Shown piece by piece: positions 7,082 to 15,937 of a stretch of 64,000 bases of DNA (its first letter is position 1; each line of letters starts with the position of its first letter). The stretch is from Piscinibacter defluvii (GTDB lineage: Bacteria; Pseudomonadota; Gammaproteobacteria; Burkholderiales; Burkholderiaceae_C), in contig NZ_RCHJ01000015.1 in assembly GCF_004011805.1 (NCBI RefSeq), positions 176,381 to 240,380 on the forward strand, written 5' to 3'. The notes under the pieces are model-generated. The model made no database searches, was not told the DNA's origin, and was given only the letters and a program-made list of their open reading frames with translations. The position numbers and the translations under genes are program-made.

Positions 7082-10000
7082 ATGTCGCCCGCCCCCGATT
7101 CGCTGCGCCAGGAGCGCGCCGAGGCCGTGCTCGCGCTGGCCGCGCCGGCCGCGGCGCAGCGCCCCGGCTTCGAGACCTTCGTGCAGGCCCACCTGCGCCA
7201 GCTCGACCTCGACGACCTGGCCGAGCGCTCCGCGGAAGACCTGTACGGCGCGCTGCTGGCGCACTGGCAGTTCGGCGCGCAGCGCCTGCCGGGCCGGCCC
7301 AAGGTGCGGCTGCTGAACCCGAGCGTGGAGGAGCAGGGTTGGGCCTCGCGCCACTCGGTGCTGCAGATCGTCAACGACGACATGCCCTTCCTGGTGGATT
7401 CCGCCAGCGCCGAGATCCACCGCCACGGGCTGACGCTGCACCTGATCGTGCACCCGATCTTCGGCGTGACGCGCGACGCGGCCGGCCACCTGCAGTCGCT
7501 GCAGCTGCCCGGCGACGCGCCGACGGCCCGCGGCGAATCGTGGATGCTGGTCGAGATCGACCGCATCGTCGACGCGGCGCAGCGCGCCGAGCTGGTGGCC
7601 GGCCTCGAGCGCGTGCTCGCCGACGTGCGCGCCGCGGTGGAGGACTGGCAGCCCATGCTGGACCGGCTGGCCGAGGCCGAGCGTGAGCTCGCGCTGGCCC
7701 CGCCCGTGCTCGACGCCGAGCTGGTGGCCGAGAGCCGCGCCTTCGTGCAGTGGCTGTCCGACGACCATTTCACGCTGCTGGGCTACCGGCGCCACGACCT
7801 GGTGCTCGCCGAGGGCGGCGCCGACGCGCTGCAGCTCGTGCCCGGCAGCGGGCTGGGCGTGCTGCGCGAGGCGGCCGGCGAGGGCACGGCGCCGGTGCCG
7901 CTGCCGCCGGGCGCCGGCGCGCTGGCACGGGCCCCGGCGCCGGTGCTGATCGTCACCAAGGCGAACACCCGCTCGACGGTGCACCGTCCGGGCTACACCG
8001 ATTACGTCGGCATCAAGCGCTACGACGCACAGGGCCGCGTGGTGGGCGAGCACCGCTTCCTGGGCCTGTTCACCGCCACCGCCTACTCGGCGCGGGTGGC
8101 CGAGACGCCGCTGCTGCGCGGCAAGGTCGAGGCCCTGGCGCGGCGTGCCGGGCTGCCGCCGGGCGGCCACCTCGCCAAGGCGCTGGACCACATCCTCGAG
8201 ACCTTTCCGCGCGACGAGCTGTTCCAGATCGCCGACGACGACCTGTACGAGACGGCGCTGGGCATCCTCGCGCTCGGCGAGCGGCAGCGCCTGCGCCTGT
8301 TCGTGCGGCGCGACCCGTTCGACCGCTTCGTCAGCTGCCTGCTCTACGTGCCGCGCGAGGCCTACTCGACCGAGCTGCGCGTCAAGTGCCAGCGCCTGCT
8401 CGGCGAGGCCTTCGGCGGCAGCGCGGCCGACTTCGAGGTGCAGCTCGGCGACATCGCGCTGGCGCGCATCCGCTTCACGATCCGCACCACGCCCGGCGCC
8501 GTGCGCGAGGTGGACCGCCGTGCGCTCGAGGCGCGCCTGGCGCAGGCCGCGCGGCGCTGGCCCGACCAGCTGCGCGACGCGCTGGTCGAGGCCGAGGGCG
8601 AGGCGCGTGGCCTGGTGCTGTTCAAGCGCTGGGCGGCTGCCTTCCCGGCCGCCTACCGCGAGCGCGTGAGCCCGCGCGCCGCGGTGGCCGACGTGCGCAA
8701 GGTCGACGCCCTGACGCCCGAGGCGCCGCTCGCGCTGGCGCTGTACCGCCCGCTCGGCGCGGCGGCCGGCCAGCTCGGCTTCAAGGTCTACCGGCTCGGC
8801 GAGCCGGTGGTGCTGTCCGACAGCCTGCCGATGCTCGAGCACCTGGGCGTGCGGGTGCTGGCCGAACACTCGGCCCGGCTGGAAGGCAGCGACGCGGCGA
8901 TCGGCATCTACGACTTCGAGCTGAGCGCGCCGGGCAGCGAGGAGCAGGAGCCCGACACGCTGGCGCGCCTGTTCGAGGACACCTTCGCGCGCGCCTTCCG
9001 CGGCGAGATCGAGAACGACGGCTTCAACCGCCTGGTGCTGCGCGCCGGGCTCGCCGCTGACGAGGTGGTGGTGCTGCGGGCCTACGCCAAGTACCTCAAG
9101 CAGATCGGCTTCGCGATCTCGCAGGCGGCCATCGAGGCCACGCTGGTGGCGCACCCGCGCATCGCGCGCATGCTCGTGCTGCTGTTCAAGCTGCGCTTCG
9201 ACCCGGCCGGCCGCGACGCCGAAGGCGAGCGTGCCCAGGGCAATGCCATCGAGCAGGCGCTCGAGAAGGTGGCCAACCTGTCCGAGGACCGGGTGCTGCG
9301 CCAGCTGCTGGCGCTGGTGCGCGCCACGCTGCGCACGAACTTCTGGCGCACCGGCACCGGCCACACCGGCGCCCCCGGGCCGCGGCGGGCGTTCCTGTCG
9401 TTCAAGTTCGAGTCGGCCAAGGTGCCGGGCCTGCCCGAACCCCGGCCGCTGTACGAGATCTTCGTCTACGCGCCGAGGTTCGAGGGCATCCACCTGCGCG
9501 GCGGCAAGGTGGCGCGCGGCGGCCTGCGCTGGAGCGACCGGGCGGAAGACTTCCGCACCGAAGTGCTCGGTCTCGTGAAGGCGCAGATGGTGAAGAACAC
9601 CGTCATCGTGCCGGTGGGCAGCAAGGGCGGCTTCGTGCTCAAGAAGGCGCCGCCGGCCGGCGACCGCGACGCCTTCATGAAGGAGGGCGTGGCCTGCTAC
9701 CAGGACTACCTGCGCGGCCTGCTCGACCTGACCGACAACCTGGTCGGCGGCCAGGTGGTGGCGCCGCCGCAGGTGGTGCGCCACGACGGCGACGACCCCT
9801 ACCTGGTGGTGGCGGCCGACAAGGGCACCGCCACCTTCTCCGACTTCGCCAACGCCGTCAGCGCCGAATACGGCCACTGGCTGGGCGACGCCTTCGCCTC
9901 CGGCGGCAGCGCCGGCTACGACCACAAGGGCATGGGCATCACCGCGCGCGGCGCGTGGGAGAGCGTCAAGCGCCACTTCCGCGAGCTGGGCGTGGACACG

Positions 10001-11881
10001 CAGTCGCAGCCCTTCACGGTGGTGGGCGTGGGCGACATGAGCGGCGACGTGTTCGGCAACGGCATGCTGCTGTCGCGCCACATCCGGCTCGTCGCGGCCT
10101 TCGACCATCGGCACGTGTTCCTCGACCCCGATCCGGACCCGGCGGTCTCGTTCGCCGAGCGCGAGCGGCTGTTCAAGCTGCCGCGCTCGAGCTGGGCCGA
10201 CTACGACCTGCAGAAGATCTCCGCCGGCGGCGGCGTGTGGGCACGCGGCGAGAAGTCGATTCCCCTGTCGCCGCAGGTGCGCGCGGCGCTGGGCATCACG
10301 GCCGAGCGGCTCACGCCCAACGAGCTGCTCTCGGCCATCCTGGCCGCGCCGGTGGACCTGCTCTACAACGGCGGCATCGGCACCTACGTGAAGGCGAGCG
10401 ACGAGACGCATGCCGAGGTCGGCGACCGCGCCAGCGACGCGATCCGCATCGACGGCCGGCAGCTGCGCTGCAAGGTGGTGGGCGAGGGCGGCAACCTCGG
10501 CTTCACCCAGCGCGGCCGCATCGAGGCGGCGCAGGCGGGCGTGCGCATCAACACCGACGCGATCGACAACTCGGCGGGTGTCGACACCTCGGACCACGAG
10601 GTCAACATCAAGATCCTGCTCGGCCTCGCGGTGGCCGACGGCGAGCTGACCGTCAAGCAGCGCAACACGCTGCTGGCGCAGATGACCGACGACGTGGCGG
10701 CGCTGGTGCTGCGCGACAACACCTTCCAGACCCAGTGCCTGTCGGTGCTGAACCGGCTCGGGCCGCGGCTGCTCGACGCCGAGATCCGCTTCATGCGCTT
10801 CCTCGAGCGCCAGGGGCGGCTGAACCGGGCGGTCGAGTTCCTGCCCGACGACGACGAGCTCGCGCAGCGCCAGGCCCACGGCGAGGGCCTGACGACGCCC
10901 GAGCGCGCGGTGCTGCTGGCCTACTGCAAGATGTGGCTGTTCGACGAGATCCTCGCCAGCGACCTGCCCGAGGACCCCTGGGTCGGCACCGCGCTGGCGC
11001 GCTACTTCCCGGCGCTGCTGCGCGAGAAGTTCGGCGCCTGGATCCCGCGCCACCCGCTCAAGCGCGAGATCGTCGCCACGCACGTGCTCAACAGCATGGT
11101 CAACCGCGTCGGCATCACCTTCACGCACCGCATCATCGAGGCCACCGGCGCGAAACCGGCGCAGGTGGTGCGCGCCTACCTGGCGGCGCGCGAGGTGTTC
11201 GGCCATGTCGCGCTGTGGCAGCAGGTCGAGGCGCTCGACAACCGGGTGCCCGACGCGCTGCAGGCCGAGCTGCTGATCGAGGAAGGCTGGCTGACCTCGC
11301 GCGCCACCACCTGGTTCCTGCGCAGCCGGCGCCTGGCCGACCCGATGGAGCAGACGGTGGCGCGCTTCACGCCCGCGGTGGCCGCGCTGCGCGATCGGCT
11401 CGAGCCGGCCGAGGCGGCGCAGCCGCGCACGCAGGGCTGGATAACCGCCGGCGTGCCGGCGCCGCTGGCCGCGCGCATCGCCTGTGCCGACGGCCTGGTC
11501 GCGGCGCTCGACGTGGCCGAGGTGGCCGAGGCCGCGCAGCGCCCGCTGCCCGAGGTGGCCGAGGTGTTCGCCGCGATCGGCGCGCGGCTCGGCCTGGCGC
11601 GCCTGCGCGTCCAGATCGACGCGCTGCCCGGCGGCAGCCACTGGCAGGGCCTGGCCAAGGGCGCGCTGCGCGACGACCTGGCCGGGCTGCAGCGCGCCAT
11701 CACGCAGGACGCGGTGTCCGGCGGCGAGGGCAGCGCGGCGCAGCGCCTGGCCGCATGGGAGGAGCGCAACGCCGCGGTGCTGGAGCGCGCCGGCAAGCTG
11801 CTCGTCGAGCTGGCGGACGCCAAGTCGGCCGACCTCGCGATGCTGTCGGTGGCCCTGCGGGAACTGCGCCACCTGGCCTGA
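7082..11881 (+). CDS. gdhB: NAD-dependent glutamate dehydrogenase, large (about 180 kDa) type
   Basis: Oxidative deamination of glutamate to 2-oxoglutarate and ammonia with NAD, in the cytoplasm. The 1,599-residue length is diagnostic of the giant bacterial GDH family. The N-terminal half carries ACT-like regulatory segments. The catalytic domain is in the middle, with GGLRWSDRAEDFRTEV, the substrate-binding PVGSKGGF (Lys848) and VVGVGDMSGDVFGNGML, and a long helical C-terminal domain follows. The start has GAGGAG seven bases upstream. It stands alone between the ABC operon and the MerR gene. It would feed nitrogenous compounds taken up by this strain into the TCA cycle. A long antisense frame across the gene is a codon-bias artefact. 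Confidence 0.96.
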   Translation: MSPAPDSLRQERAEAVLALAAPAAAQRPGFETFVQAHLRQLDLDDLAERSAEDLYGALLAHWQFGAQRLPGRPKVRLLNPSVEEQGWASRHSVLQIVNDDMPFLVDSASAEIHRHGLTLHLIVHPIFGVTRDAAGHLQSLQLPGDAPTARGESWMLVEIDRIVDAAQRAELVAGLERVLADVRAAVEDWQPMLDRLAEAERELALAPPVLDAELVAESRAFVQWLSDDHFTLLGYRRHDLVLAEGGADALQLVPGSGLGVLREAAGEGTAPVPLPPGAGALARAPAPVLIVTKANTRSTVHRPGYTDYVGIKRYDAQGRVVGEHRFLGLFTATAYSARVAETPLLRGKVEALARRAGLPPGGHLAKALDHILETFPRDELFQIADDDLYETALGILALGERQRLRLFVRRDPFDRFVSCLLYVPREAYSTELRVKCQRLLGEAFGGSAADFEVQLGDIALARIRFTIRTTPGAVREVDRRALEARLAQAARRWPDQLRDALVEAEGEARGLVLFKRWAAAFPAAYRERVSPRAAVADVRKVDALTPEAPLALALYRPLGAAAGQLGFKVYRLGEPVVLSDSLPMLEHLGVRVLAEHSARLEGSDAAIGIYDFELSAPGSEEQEPDTLARLFEDTFARAFRGEIENDGFNRLVLRAGLAADEVVVLRAYAKYLKQIGFAISQAAIEATLVAHPRIARMLVLLFKLRFDPAGRDAEGERAQGNAIEQALEKVANLSEDRVLRQLLALVRATLRTNFWRTGTGHTGAPGPRRAFLSFKFESAKVPGLPEPRPLYEIFVYAPRFEGIHLRGGKVARGGLRWSDRAEDFRTEVLGLVKAQMVKNTVIVPVGSKGGFVLKKAPPAGDRDAFMKEGVACYQDYLRGLLDLTDNLVGGQVVAPPQVVRHDGDDPYLVVAADKGTATFSDFANAVSAEYGHWLGDAFASGGSAGYDHKGMGITARGAWESVKRHFRELGVDTQSQPFTVVGVGDMSGDVFGNGMLLSRHIRLVAAFDHRHVFLDPDPDPAVSFAERERLFKLPRSSWADYDLQKISAGGGVWARGEKSIPLSPQVRAALGITAERLTPNELLSAILAAPVDLLYNGGIGTYVKASDETHAEVGDRASDAIRIDGRQLRCKVVGEGGNLGFTQRGRIEAAQAGVRINTDAIDNSAGVDTSDHEVNIKILLGLAVADGELTVKQRNTLLAQMTDDVAALVLRDNTFQTQCLSVLNRLGPRLLDAEIRFMRFLERQGRLNRAVEFLPDDDELAQRQAHGEGLTTPERAVLLAYCKMWLFDEILASDLPEDPWVGTALARYFPALLREKFGAWIPRHPLKREIVATHVLNSMVNRVGITFTHRIIEATGAKPAQVVRAYLAAREVFGHVALWQQVEALDNRVPDALQAELLIEEGWLTSRATTWFLRSRRLADPMEQTVARFTPAVAALRDRLEPAEAAQPRTQGWITAGVPAPLAARIACADGLVAALDVAEVAEAAQRPLPEVAEVFAAIGARLGLARLRVQIDALPGGSHWQGLAKGALRDDLAGLQRAITQDAVSGGEGSAAQRLAAWEERNAAVLERAGKLLVELADAKSADLAMLSVALRELRHLA

Positions 11882-11901
11882 CGAGGGGCAGGGCAGATTT
11901 A

Positions 11902-11936
11902 AGACAGTTGACTGTCTGAAATAACTGTCTGATACT
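11902..11936 (+). promoter_or_regulatory. Promoter and triple-heptamer operator of the MerR-VIT operon, likely leaderless transcript
   Basis: TTGACT (11909-11914) and GATACT (11931-11936) form a -35/-10 pair with a 16-bp spacer. The heptamer ACTGTCT occurs at 11911-11917 and again 13 bp on at 11924-11930. An inverted copy, AGACAGT, sits at 11902-11908, giving a perfect palindrome AGACAGTTGACTGTCT. The repeats bracket the promoter core, as expected for a MerR-type operator. Transcription should start at about 11942-11943, which is the ATG of the regulator, and no Shine-Dalgarno is present, so the mRNA is probably leaderless. Confidence 0.6.
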
Positions 11937-11941
11937 GGCGC

Positions 11942-12427
11942 ATGCCCGCCAGTCCTGCCCCTGCCGACCCCGAACGCTTCTCGCTCGACGAGCTCGCGGC
12001 GCGGGCCGGCCTGACGCCGCGCACGGTGCGCTACTACATCGCCGAGGGGCTGGTCTCGCGCCCGGCGGGGGAGAAGCGCGGCGCGCACTACCTGCGCCGC
12101 CACCTCGAGCAGCTGCTGCTGATCCGGCGCTGGACCGAGGCCGGCCTGAGCCTGGAGCGGGTGCGCGAGCTGATCGCCGGCGCGCCCGACGACCCCCCGC
12201 CGCGCCGCGCCGCGCCCGGTTCGGTCGAGGTGTGGAGCCGCGTCACCCTGGCCGACGGCGTGGAGCTGCACCTCGAACCCGGCCGCGCCGGCCTCGCGCC
12301 GGAGCAGGTGCGTGCCCTGGTGCGGGGCGTGACGGCGCTGTACCGGGACATCCGTGCAGCCGACGCGGCGCCCGCGCCGCCGGCCGCTTCCCTGCCCCTT
12401 CCGACCCGGGAGAACGACGATGCCTGA
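11942..12427 (+). CDS. MerR-family transcriptional regulator
   Basis: A 161-residue DNA-binding protein. The MerR winged helix occupies residues 12-80 (SLDELAARAGLTPRTVRYYI, then a wing with EKRGAHYLRRH). A C-terminal segment, WSRVTLADGVELHLEPGR, is not a known metal or drug pocket and has no cysteine cluster, so the signal is unknown. The ATG lies six bases after the candidate -10 and lacks a ribosome binding site. Its stop overlaps the start of the VIT/vWA gene (ATGCCTGA), so the two proteins are made together; autoregulation through the repeats at 11902-11930 is likely. Confidence is high for the family, low for the role. Confidence 0.88.
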   Translation: MPASPAPADPERFSLDELAARAGLTPRTVRYYIAEGLVSRPAGEKRGAHYLRRHLEQLLLIRRWTEAGLSLERVRELIAGAPDDPPPRRAAPGSVEVWSRVTLADGVELHLEPGRAGLAPEQVRALVRGVTALYRDIRAADAAPAPPAASLPLPTRENDDA

Positions 12428-14648
12428 ATCACGAGAACATGCCTTCCAGCTGTGCTGCCGCCATCCCGCGATGCCTGCTCCCGTGCTGACCGGGGTGCGG
12501 CTGGAGGGCCGGCTCGACGCGGTGCTGTTCGAGCAGACGCTGCAGCAGTCCTACCGCAACGACGGGCCGCGGGTGCTGGAGGTCGTCTACACCTTCCCGC
12601 TGCCGGCGCAGGCCGTGCTGCTCGGCTTCGCCAGCACGCTGAACGGGCGCCGGCTCGAGGGCGTGGTCACGCAGCGCGGCCGGGCCGAGGCGCGCTACGA
12701 GGCCGCGCTGGACGAAGGCGACGCGCCGGTGCTGCTCGAGGCGCTGGGCGACGGGCTGTACACCGCCAACGTCGGCAACCTGCAGCCCGGCGACGAGCTG
12801 GCGATCGAGCTGCGCTTCGCCGAACTGCTGCGCTTCGAGCAGGGCCGGCTGCGCATCGCCATCCCGACGACGATCGCACCGCGCTACGGCGATGCCGGCG
12901 CTGCCGGCCTGCAGCCGCAGCAGGTGCCGGAGAGCCGGCTCGACGTCGAGTACCCGCTCGAGTGCCGCCTCGCGATCGGTGCCGCGCTCGCCGGGGCGAC
13001 GGTCGAATGCCCGACGCATGCGGTCACGCTCGAGGCCGCCGGCGGCGAACGCTGCCTGCGCCTGGCCGGCCGCGCCTTCCTCGACCGCGACCTGGTGGTG
13101 CTCGTCACGCCGCGCGAACCGCGCCCGTCGCTGCTGGTGCAGGGCCACGACGCGGCCGAGGGCGCCGCGGCGCAGGTGCGCCTGGCCGCACTGCAGCTGC
13201 CCGCGGCGACGGCCGACGCGCCGGTTGCACTGAAGCTGCTGGTGGATTGCTCCGGCTCGATGGCCGGCGCCGCGATCGACTCGGCGCGCAGCGCACTGCG
13301 CGGGCTGCTCGCGTCGCTCGACGAGCGCGACCGCGTGGCGCTGACCCGCTTCGGCTCCTCGCCCGACGTGCTGGCCGGGCTCGCGCCGGCCGGTGCGGCC
13401 ACGCTGCGCCGCCTCGCGCCGGCGGTCGACGGCCTGCAGGCCGACCTGGGCGGCACCGAGATGGCGGCCGCGCTCGAGGCCGCGTTCGCGCAGCCCGGCG
13501 GCGCGGCCGACGTGCTGCTGATCACCGACGGCGAGATCTGGGACACCGACGGCGTGGTCGCCGCGGCGCGCCGCGGCGGACAGCGCGTGTTCGTGATCGG
13601 CGTCGGCCACTCGCCGGCCGAGGCCCCGCTGCGGCGCCTGGCCGAGGCGACCGGCGGGGCCTGCGAGTTCGCGACGCCCGGCGAGGCGCTGGCGCTGGCG
13701 GCGCAGCGCATGCTGCAGCGCATGCGCCAGCCGCGCCGCAGCGGGCTGCGCATCGACTGGGGGGCCGAGCCCGCCTGGCAGCTGCCGCTGCCGCAGGGCC
13801 TGTTCGACGGCGACACGCTGTTCGCCTGCGCCGGCTTCGCCCGCGCTCCGGCCGCCGGGGTGCGTCTGCTCGACGGCGCCGGGCAGGCGCTCGCGGCCAC
13901 CGAAGCCCAGGCCCCGGTGGCCGGCGACACGCTGGCCCGCCTGGCGGCGGCGCGCCGCTGGGCCGAAGGCGGTCACGACGCCGCGTTCGCGGTGCGCTAC
14001 CAGCTGCTGACGGACCAGACCCATTGCGTGCTGGTGCACGAACGCGCGGCGGCGCAGAAGGCCGGCAAGGCGGCCGAACTGCACCGCGTGGCCTCGATGG
14101 GGCTGTTCGGCGCGCTCGAGGCTCATATCGGCGCGAGCCCGGAGATGCGGCTGAAGCAGGGCGGTGCGGTGCGCTACGCACTGGGCGCGCCGCGGCGTGC
14201 GGGGCTCGGCTTGGACGCGCTGGACGGGGAGGTCCGCTTGAGCATCTGCGCCGGCGCGCCGGATACCCTGCGGGAGATGCTGGCGCGCGCCGCCGCCGAT
14301 GCCGCGGCCGGACGCTCGCCCGCCGAAGTGGCCGAGCGGCTGGTGGCGCGGACCCTGCACGACGATGTGCAGGGCGCGATCCAGGCCGCCTGCCGTCAAG
14401 GCCTGGATCTGGCCACGGCCGTGGCTGCGTTGCTGCGCTGGATCCTGTCCCGGCCCGGTGCGCCGGCGGTGGCAGCGCTTGCCGCGTGGCTGGATCGCGC
14501 GCTGGCCGCCGCCGAGCCCGCCGCGCTGGCCGCGGCCCGGGCCGAGATCGAGGCGCTGCTGTCCGGCTGCACGCTGGACGGCTGGACCTCGCGCCGGGCG
14601 CAGCGCCTGCGGCAGGCGCTCGGCCGCGCCGGGGGCGTCAGCTCATGA
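12420..14648 (+). CDS. VIT and von Willebrand factor A domain protein
   Basis: A 742-residue protein. The VIT (vault/inter-alpha-trypsin) domain covers roughly residues 15-145 (EVVYTFPLPAQAVLLGF is typical). It is followed by a vWA domain with an intact metal site: DCSGSM (Asp276, Ser278, Ser280), a Thr in GGTEMA and the Asp in LLITDGE. No signal peptide or membrane segment is visible, so it is probably cytoplasmic, unlike secreted relatives. The ATG at 12420 is preferred because it overlaps the MerR stop. Family members bind partner proteins through Mg-dependent adhesion; no bacterial substrate is established that I can name. Its 3' end overlaps the convergent gene by 11 bp. Confidence 0.87.
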   Translation: MPESREHAFQLCCRHPAMPAPVLTGVRLEGRLDAVLFEQTLQQSYRNDGPRVLEVVYTFPLPAQAVLLGFASTLNGRRLEGVVTQRGRAEARYEAALDEGDAPVLLEALGDGLYTANVGNLQPGDELAIELRFAELLRFEQGRLRIAIPTTIAPRYGDAGAAGLQPQQVPESRLDVEYPLECRLAIGAALAGATVECPTHAVTLEAAGGERCLRLAGRAFLDRDLVVLVTPREPRPSLLVQGHDAAEGAAAQVRLAALQLPAATADAPVALKLLVDCSGSMAGAAIDSARSALRGLLASLDERDRVALTRFGSSPDVLAGLAPAGAATLRRLAPAVDGLQADLGGTEMAAALEAAFAQPGGAADVLLITDGEIWDTDGVVAAARRGGQRVFVIGVGHSPAEAPLRRLAEATGGACEFATPGEALALAAQRMLQRMRQPRRSGLRIDWGAEPAWQLPLPQGLFDGDTLFACAGFARAPAAGVRLLDGAGQALAATEAQAPVAGDTLARLAAARRWAEGGHDAAFAVRYQLLTDQTHCVLVHERAAAQKAGKAAELHRVASMGLFGALEAHIGASPEMRLKQGGAVRYALGAPRRAGLGLDALDGEVRLSICAGAPDTLREMLARAAADAAAGRSPAEVAERLVARTLHDDVQGAIQAACRQGLDLATAVAALLRWILSRPGAPAVAALAAWLDRALAAAEPAALAAARAEIEALLSGCTLDGWTSRRAQRLRQALGRAGGVSS

Positions 14649-15792
14649 AGCGCCCGCCGCTGCCGATCACCGCCACGTCGACGAAGTGGCTGCCCTCGCG
14701 CTGGCCCTTGCCGAAGCCGATGCGCAGGCCGCCCAGGTCGAGCGCGTCGACCTGCTCCAGGGCCGCGACGATGGCGGCGCGGCTCGGCGCCGACCCGGCC
14801 CGGCGCAGGCCCTCGGCGAGCACGCGCGCGCCGACGTAGCCTTCCAGGCTCGGCAGCGAGAAGTCTGTCGACCCGGAGGCCTCCATGTCGGCCTGGTAGC
14901 GGCGCACGATCTCGTATTTGGTCGCCACCGGCGACGGCACGACGATCGAGAAGCCGAGGCCGCGCGACAGCTCGCCGAGGTCGCGGATGTTCTGCGCGCT
15001 CATCGCGATCGACAGGCCGTAGATCGTGCTGGTGCTGCCGGTCTTGCGCAGCGCGCGCACGAACAGCGGCGCCGTGCCGGCCCCCAGTCCCATGATGACC
15101 ACCTGCGGCGCCGCCTTGGCGATCTCCTGCGCGGCGGGCTCGACCTCGGGGCTGGTCGTGCCGGGCGTGGTCGCGATGACGGCCGGCTTGATCCTGTGCT
15201 TCTCGCACGACGCGGTGAAGGCCGCCAGCAGGCCGGCGCCGAGCGGATCCTTGGGGTGCACCAGGCCGAGTTGCGAGATGCCCAGCGTGGTGGCGGTGGA
15301 GATCAGCTTCTCGACCTCCTGCTCGTAGTTCGCCCGCACCCAGAAGGTGTTCGGCGACGGCTTCTTGCGCAGTGCCACGGTGCCGGTGTTCGGCCCGACG
15401 ATGGCCATGTCCTTGACGGCGTCCATGGCCGCCGCCGTCTGGCGCGTTCCGAGCGGGTGCAGCAGGGCCAGCACGGTGGGGTCGGCCTGGAAGGCCAGCA
15501 CGTTCTGCTTCGCGATGTCGGGGTTGAACTGGTCGTCGGCCATCACGAGCTCGACCTTCGCGCCGCCGATGCCGCCGGACCGGTTCACGGCGTTGAAGAA
15601 GGCCGTCGACCCCTGGAACAGGCCGGCGCCGTTGACCTTCTCCGGGCCGCTGTTGGCGAAGGTCGAACCGATGCGGATCACGCGACCCTGGGCCCGTGCC
15701 GGGGCGGCCAGGCAGGCGGCCCCGGCGCCGGCCAGGCACAGCAGGTCGCGGCGGCGCAGCAGGGGGACGGGGCGGCGGAGTCGGTCGGTCAT
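14638..15792 (-). CDS. Orphan ABC substrate-binding protein, Liv/HAAT type
   Basis: A 384-residue periplasmic receptor with the usual IRIGSTFANSGPEK opening and two alpha/beta lobes. The leader contains RRRDLL followed by a hydrophobic stretch and an ARA-Q cleavage site (after residue 34), resembling a Tat signal, although Sec export cannot be excluded. No permease or ATPase of this family is adjacent. It lies 145 bp downstream of garD in the same direction, so it may be read through from the uronate operon or have its own promoter. It might lend specificity to the Liv channel encoded at 2876-6220; that is inference. Confidence 0.88.
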   Translation of the reverse strand: MTDRLRRPVPLLRRRDLLCLAGAGAACLAAPARAQGRVIRIGSTFANSGPEKVNGAGLFQGSTAFFNAVNRSGGIGGAKVELVMADDQFNPDIAKQNVLAFQADPTVLALLHPLGTRQTAAAMDAVKDMAIVGPNTGTVALRKKPSPNTFWVRANYEQEVEKLISTATTLGISQLGLVHPKDPLGAGLLAAFTASCEKHRIKPAVIATTPGTTSPEVEPAAQEIAKAAPQVVIMGLGAGTAPLFVRALRKTGSTSTIYGLSIAMSAQNIRDLGELSRGLGFSIVVPSPVATKYEIVRRYQADMEASGSTDFSLPSLEGYVGARVLAEGLRRAGSAPSRAAIVAALEQVDALDLGGLRIGFGKGQREGSHFVDVAVIGSGGRFMS

Positions 15793-15937
15793 CGTGGGCT
15801 CCAGCGGGCGGTTGTCGGGCGATCGCGGCGGAGTGTGCCGCCGGCGATTGCGCCGGGGCCGTCGCCGGCCGCCGCCGCCGCGCCCCGGCGTGAAGGATCA
15901 CCGGCAATCCTCGATGGCCGTGCGGCCGCCGCGACGC

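Noticed and set aside
7016..12271. Minus-strand open frame of 1,751 codons across the glutamate dehydrogenase gene
   Set aside because: Composition (Arg, Gln, His, Ala-rich, no domains) is that of an antisense shadow in very GC-rich DNA; the plus-strand frame has clear enzyme motifs.
14650..15930. Overlapping minus-strand frame of 503 codons around the orphan binding protein
   Set aside because: The 384-residue frame has signal peptide and family motifs; the longer one does not.
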